Shown here: one piece after another, positions 7,060 to 10,832 of the stretch
Numbering within the stretch: the stretch's first letter is position 1
Layout of the letters: each line of letters starts with the position of its first letter
NCBI GenBank assembly: GCA_018970625.1
Contig: JAGWVZ010000073.1
Span: forward strand, 1-10,832
Reading direction: 5' to 3'
DNA length: 10,832 nucleotides
Source: Myxococcales bacterium
GTDB taxonomy: Bacteria > Myxococcota > Bradymonadia > REDH01
Translations under genes and position numbers: made by a program
Notes under the pieces: model-generated
What the model saw: the letters and a program-made list of their open reading frames with translations, nothing else
Database searches by the model: none
Told to the model about the DNA's origin: nothing

Positions 7060-10000
7060 ACCCTCTCGCCTTCCAGTTGCTCAGCCTGCAGTTCGAGCTG
7101 TCCATGGCCATGAGCAGCACGTTGGAGCTCGACGCCATGCTCAAGGCCGTCGCCAACGTGCTGTTGCGCAGAGTCGATGCTCAGGCGGTCGCCCTCTATC
7201 AGGCGCAGGAGCACACGGACGAGCTCTCACTGTGCCTCTGCATGCCACTCCGCGCCGAGTTGCCGGAAACGCACACATCCCTTCCGTGGGACGAGGCGGC
7301 ACCGGTCCGCATGGTCACCGAGTGGAAGTCACCCACCGCACCCAACTACCTCTTTCCGCTCCCCGGCTTCGGATTGCTCGTGCTTGACTGCCCGGCAGGC
7401 GAGCTGACCCCGACACTGCTCCGCGCGCTCGAACCACTGGCCGAACGCCTGGGACGAACAGCCCGCGCATGCGCCGACCATGCCGCGATTCGCTCCACGC
7501 AGGCGCGGTTCGCAGAGATCATGCAGACCGTTCCCGAGGTTATCTACGAAGGCGCACTCGCAGAGGATGGTATCCTCTCGTTCACCTACGTCAGCCCGCG
7601 CGCACTTGACGTACTCGGTGTCAGCGCCACGGCGCTCATGAACGACAGCCTCTCGTTCCAGCGCATTGCAGGTCAGGAGTGGCCCGCACTTCAAGCGTCA
7701 CTTCGGCAGGCCGCCAGGTCAAAATCCCCCTTCGAACACGTGCTGCGTATCGACCGGTCGCACCAGAAAACTCGTTGGTTACTTCTGGCTGGGCGTCCAC
7801 AAACGCAACGTGCCGATCACGTCGAGCTCTGGAGTGGCTTTGTACAGGATGTGACCGCCCGCGAAGAGCTCGCCATGGCACAGCGGGCCATGAGTGAGCT
7901 GCAGCTCTCCACACTGCTGAACACGGTGGGCGATGCCATCATCGGGAGTGACGAAAACTCGGTCATCACCCACTGGAACCCCAGCGCCGAGAAGCTGCTG
8001 GGCTGGACGGGCGACCAGGCGATAGGCGCGCATCTCCACCTCATCATCCCCGACCGACATCGCGCCGGCCACCTCGAAGGTATGCGGCATCATATACTCA
8101 CGGGTGAGACACGGGTCGTTGGACGCCCCGTGGAGCTGCCTGCTCTGCATGCCGATGGGCACGAGGTACCCGTCGAACTCGTGCTCAACCGGGTACAGAC
8201 AAAAGACACTGTCCTGTTCTTTGGCGTCCTGCGAGACCTCACCGAGCGCAAACGCATCGAACACGAGCGACAGCTCGCGCTCGAACAGGAGCGGCGCTAT
8301 GTGAACGCACTGCGGCATATCTCGGCCGCCGGACATACGGATGACGCCGAATACCTCGCGCAGGTGACACAGCTCGTCGCTGAAGCGCTTGAGGCCGATC
8401 GCGCCTCGCTTTGGCGCCAGAGTCAGGGCCACGTGGTTTGCGACGGACTCTTTGATTCGCTCGAAAAAACAGAGTTTGGCGTAGGAACGGTCGGCCCCAC
8501 CACACCAAGGCGATACCTCGCCCGCCTGCGCGAGGAACAGGTCGTCGGCATCTCGGACCTGCAAAATTCGAGCATTGCGACGGAGGTCAGGGGAGCGCTT
8601 CGCACCGCCCCCTACACGCGCTCGCTCCTCGACGCTGCCATGGACGCCTGGGATGACGACATCTGGATCCTCCGCATCGAAAGCGCCAGCAACCGGTCCT
8701 GGACAGGCGACCAGCGTCGCTTCTGTAGTGAAGCGCTCTCCAGCATCGCGCAGGAAATCGAACGGTTTCACCACGCCCGATTCGCGGCCCGACATCAGGC
8801 GATCCTCTCCTCCATCGGAGATGGCGTCATCGCCTGTGACCTCGATGGCAACATCACCATGATGAATCTGGCGGCCGAGTCATTGACGGGTTGGGCCGAA
8901 AACGCTGCACGTGGCGAACCCCTGGACCGTGTCCTCAATCTTCAAGCCCGCACCGGATCGTTCCCCATCACCCTCCATGATGACGGGTCGCCCGATGAAC
9001 GGTCCATGACGCGACTCGTTCGTCCCGACGGGGTCACCATACTCGTCAGCGTGAACGACGCACCGATTTTTCAGGACGGCGTTCACATCGGCCGCGTCGT
9101 CACGTTCAGCGACATCAGCGCTCGTGAAGACGCACGCGTCGCCATCGAGAAGCAGTATCAACGCATGCGCTCGCTCGGACAGGCGATTCCGGACCTGCTC
9201 TTTGTGCTGCATGTTGACGGCTCCCTCTGGTACCTGCAGGGCGCTGCACACCCCGACCTGATCACCTCTCCCGACGACGCGTCCACTTCGTCTCTGCAAC
9301 AGATCTTCTCGGACGAGCTCGCCACTGAAATTCAGACGGCCGTGCAACGCGCTGTTTCCTCGAACGAACTACAAACCGTCCAGTATTCGCTCGAATTGCC
9401 ACAGGGACGCCAACAGTTCGAAGCCCGTCTGGCGCCCATGAACGAGCACGAAGTCACCGCGCTCGTCCGAAATGTCACCCGCGAGTACGAGCGCGAACGC
9501 ATGCTGCAGGAAGAGCGTGAGCGCATGGCCGTGGTACTCTCCAGCACGTCCGCGATCATCTACTCTGCGAACCTGCCCGACTTCTCAATCGACTATATCA
9601 GCGACTCGGCAACGACCGTGCTCGGCTTTTCGCGGGCCGAGTTTTCTTCATCAGGCTTCTGGGAGAGCGCGGTGCACCCCGATGATCAGGCCCGAGTCAA
9701 ATCGGACCTCGGGGGCCTCTTTGTGCATGGCCACCACACGCACGAATACCGCCACCGCCATGCGCGAGGTGGCTACAGATGGCTGCGCGATGAGGTTCGA
9801 CTTCTGCGCGACCCACAGGGCGTGCCCTTCAAAGCGGTCGGCGCATCGTTCGACATCACCGAGCGCCGCCAGATCGAACTTCGCCTCGAGAGCACGCTTG
9901 AGCTTCAACGCGCCATCTCGTCGCTGTCCACCGACTTCCTTACCCACAACGATCGCGATATCACGCCGCTGCTGAAGCGGGCACTCAGTCGCATCGGAGA

Positions 10001-10832
10001 AGCGCTGAAGGCCAAACGAGCCTACTTTGTCGCTGCCAGCGAACAGCCATTTACCATCGAGTCCGTCGAGTGGACAGACCGCGCCGACGAGCATTTGTTG
10101 GTTCGATCCCCTCTCGGTCCGGACTGGTGGCGCTCTATCTGGCCCAACGCATCCACAGAGGACAGGCTCTTCCTCATACGCATTGTCGCGAATCTGACGG
10201 TCGAGGAACGAAAAAACCTGCATCCGTTGCTTCAAGATGATGTGACCGCATTCGTCTGGGTCCCCCTGTTGGACAATGGCCGTTTCCTTGGCGTCGTCGG
10301 CCTTGATAACCCCGATACGGTATTGCTCGGAGCCGACGAGACCCTGCTTCGATACGATCCTCAGCTCTCGGACGATCTCGCCGTTGCGCTCGGCGTCTAT
10401 GCCGAGGTGCTTCAGGCGGGCATGCGAAGAATGGCTGACGAGCGGAGCCTGCGTCAGTTGAATGTTCGCATTTCACAGCAGCTTCAACAGCAACGCACCA
10501 TGCTCGATCTGTCATCGGCGCTGGTGCTCGCTGACGATCAGCACGCTTTCTTCCATGCGTTGCATGAGAAGCTGAATCTCGTCCCGGGATGCGTCAGAGC
10601 CTCTCTTGTAAGGCGCATCGGAAACTCCAGACGTTACACCATTCAGCTCTTTGTGATGAAGATCGACCTGCCCCCGGAACAGGCCGTACAGTTCATTTCC
10701 GACACCAGCAGCACTTTCGAGGTCGAAGAGTCCGAGCTACAAGGCAGCGCTCCCATGGTCAGCATGCTGGGCCGCGAAGTGCTCTCCACACTACGAGAAC
10801 CCGTCGAGCGGTTCGATGACTGGCTGAAACTC
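7056..10832 (+). CDS. Very large multi-GAF/PAS sensor protein, C-terminus outside the window
   Basis: An uninterrupted frame of 1259 codons runs from the ATG overlapping the FIST stop (ATGA, 7056-7059) to the right edge. Domains read from the translation: divergent N-terminal GAF (about 1-145); PAS1 (150-267, ending in a DVTAREE-type boundary); PAS2 (282-402; clear pattern GDAIIGSDENSVITHWNPSA, ending DLTERKRIE); GAF (about 414-578); PAS3 (579-690; GDGVIACDLDGNITMMN, ending DISARED); PAS4 (704-808, divergent); PAS5 of the PAS_3 type (824-941; HPDDQARV, then YRWLRDEVRLLRD and DITERRQIE); GAF (about 950-1125, with WVPLLDNGRFLGVVGLDN); a short coiled linker; and the start of another GAF-like region (from about 1149). 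No transmembrane segment, HisKA, HATPase, GGDEF or EAL is present in the visible part. The output is beyond the window: a histidine kinase module is most likely from architecture, but a diguanylate cyclase or SpoIIE-type phosphatase cannot be excluded. Ligands are unknown. Confidence 0.94.
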   Translation, partial: MNPLAFQLLSLQFELSMAMSSTLELDAMLKAVANVLLRRVDAQAVALYQAQEHTDELSLCLCMPLRAELPETHTSLPWDEAAPVRMVTEWKSPTAPNYLFPLPGFGLLVLDCPAGELTPTLLRALEPLAERLGRTARACADHAAIRSTQARFAEIMQTVPEVIYEGALAEDGILSFTYVSPRALDVLGVSATALMNDSLSFQRIAGQEWPALQASLRQAARSKSPFEHVLRIDRSHQKTRWLLLAGRPQTQRADHVELWSGFVQDVTAREELAMAQRAMSELQLSTLLNTVGDAIIGSDENSVITHWNPSAEKLLGWTGDQAIGAHLHLIIPDRHRAGHLEGMRHHILTGETRVVGRPVELPALHADGHEVPVELVLNRVQTKDTVLFFGVLRDLTERKRIEHERQLALEQERRYVNALRHISAAGHTDDAEYLAQVTQLVAEALEADRASLWRQSQGHVVCDGLFDSLEKTEFGVGTVGPTTPRRYLARLREEQVVGISDLQNSSIATEVRGALRTAPYTRSLLDAAMDAWDDDIWILRIESASNRSWTGDQRRFCSEALSSIAQEIERFHHARFAARHQAILSSIGDGVIACDLDGNITMMNLAAESLTGWAENAARGEPLDRVLNLQARTGSFPITLHDDGSPDERSMTRLVRPDGVTILVSVNDAPIFQDGVHIGRVVTFSDISAREDARVAIEKQYQRMRSLGQAIPDLLFVLHVDGSLWYLQGAAHPDLITSPDDASTSSLQQIFSDELATEIQTAVQRAVSSNELQTVQYSLELPQGRQQFEARLAPMNEHEVTALVRNVTREYERERMLQEERERMAVVLSSTSAIIYSANLPDFSIDYISDSATTVLGFSRAEFSSSGFWESAVHPDDQARVKSDLGGLFVHGHHTHEYRHRHARGGYRWLRDEVRLLRDPQGVPFKAVGASFDITERRQIELRLESTLELQRAISSLSTDFLTHNDRDITPLLKRALSRIGEALKAKRAYFVAASEQPFTIESVEWTDRADEHLLVRSPLGPDWWRSIWPNASTEDRLFLIRIVANLTVEERKNLHPLLQDDVTAFVWVPLLDNGRFLGVVGLDNPDTVLLGADETLLRYDPQLSDDLAVALGVYAEVLQAGMRRMADERSLRQLNVRISQQLQQQRTMLDLSSALVLADDQHAFFHALHEKLNLVPGCVRASLVRRIGNSRRYTIQLFVMKIDLPPEQAVQFISDTSSTFEVEESELQGSAPMVSMLGREVLSTLREPVERFDDWLKL

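Noticed and set aside
7779..8795. Minus-strand open frame of 338 codons
   Set aside because: It lies wholly antisense to the giant sensor, whose PAS and GAF patterns are clear. Its translation shows no recognisable domain, and long antisense frames are expected in high-GC coding DNA.

Overview
The window is a high-GC (roughly 60% by eye) bacterial chromosome segment devoted to signal transduction. Four confident protein genes lie on the + strand, with a doubtful partial ORF at the left edge. A Hanks-type Ser/Thr kinase with a C-terminal NTPase-like region, next to many-domain hybrid histidine kinases, suggests a bacterium with a very large signalling repertoire, such as Myxococcota, Bradymonadota or Gemmatimonadota. 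That placement is inference; no marker gene is present. There are no tRNA, rRNA, CRISPR, transposase or integrase sequences.

Layout. Positions 1-394 hold no confident gene. A reading frame is open on the minus strand from 350 off the left edge, and the same codon alignment is also open on the + strand to 292, so the strand is uncertain. Positions 395-2359 encode the Ser/Thr kinase, with an intact catalytic core and a degenerate P-loop module. Positions 2360-2652 are non-coding but rich in structure: two adjacent hairpins just after the kinase, a 33-bp near-perfect palindrome at 2469-2501, and a terminator-like hairpin with four Ts at 2614-2636, directly before the ribosome binding site of the next gene.

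From 2653 to the right edge runs a three-gene signalling cluster. (1) 2653-5895 is a 1080-residue protein, REC - LOV-like PAS - HisKA - HATPase - REC - REC - EAL, that joins a histidine kinase and relay receivers to a c-di-GMP phosphodiesterase in one chain. (2) 5947-7059 is a FIST-domain sensory protein. (3) 7056 to beyond 10832 is a very large sensor with alternating GAF and PAS domains. It overlaps the FIST stop codon by 4 bases (ATGA) and is cut by the window edge before any output domain.

Interpretation. FIST proteins are known as stand-alone sensory modules encoded next to histidine kinases and c-di-GMP enzymes; the Pseudomonas NosP-NahK pair, sensing nitric oxide, is the best known case. 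Here a FIST protein sits between a phosphodiesterase-output hybrid kinase and a multi-PAS/GAF sensor. A reasonable model is a ligand-responsive FIST protein acting on one or both large sensors, with hydrolysis of c-di-GMP as one output. The most unusual protein features are a receiver with Glu in place of the phospho-accepting Asp, a LOV-like PAS without the photoactive Cys, and a P-loop-like motif without its Lys.
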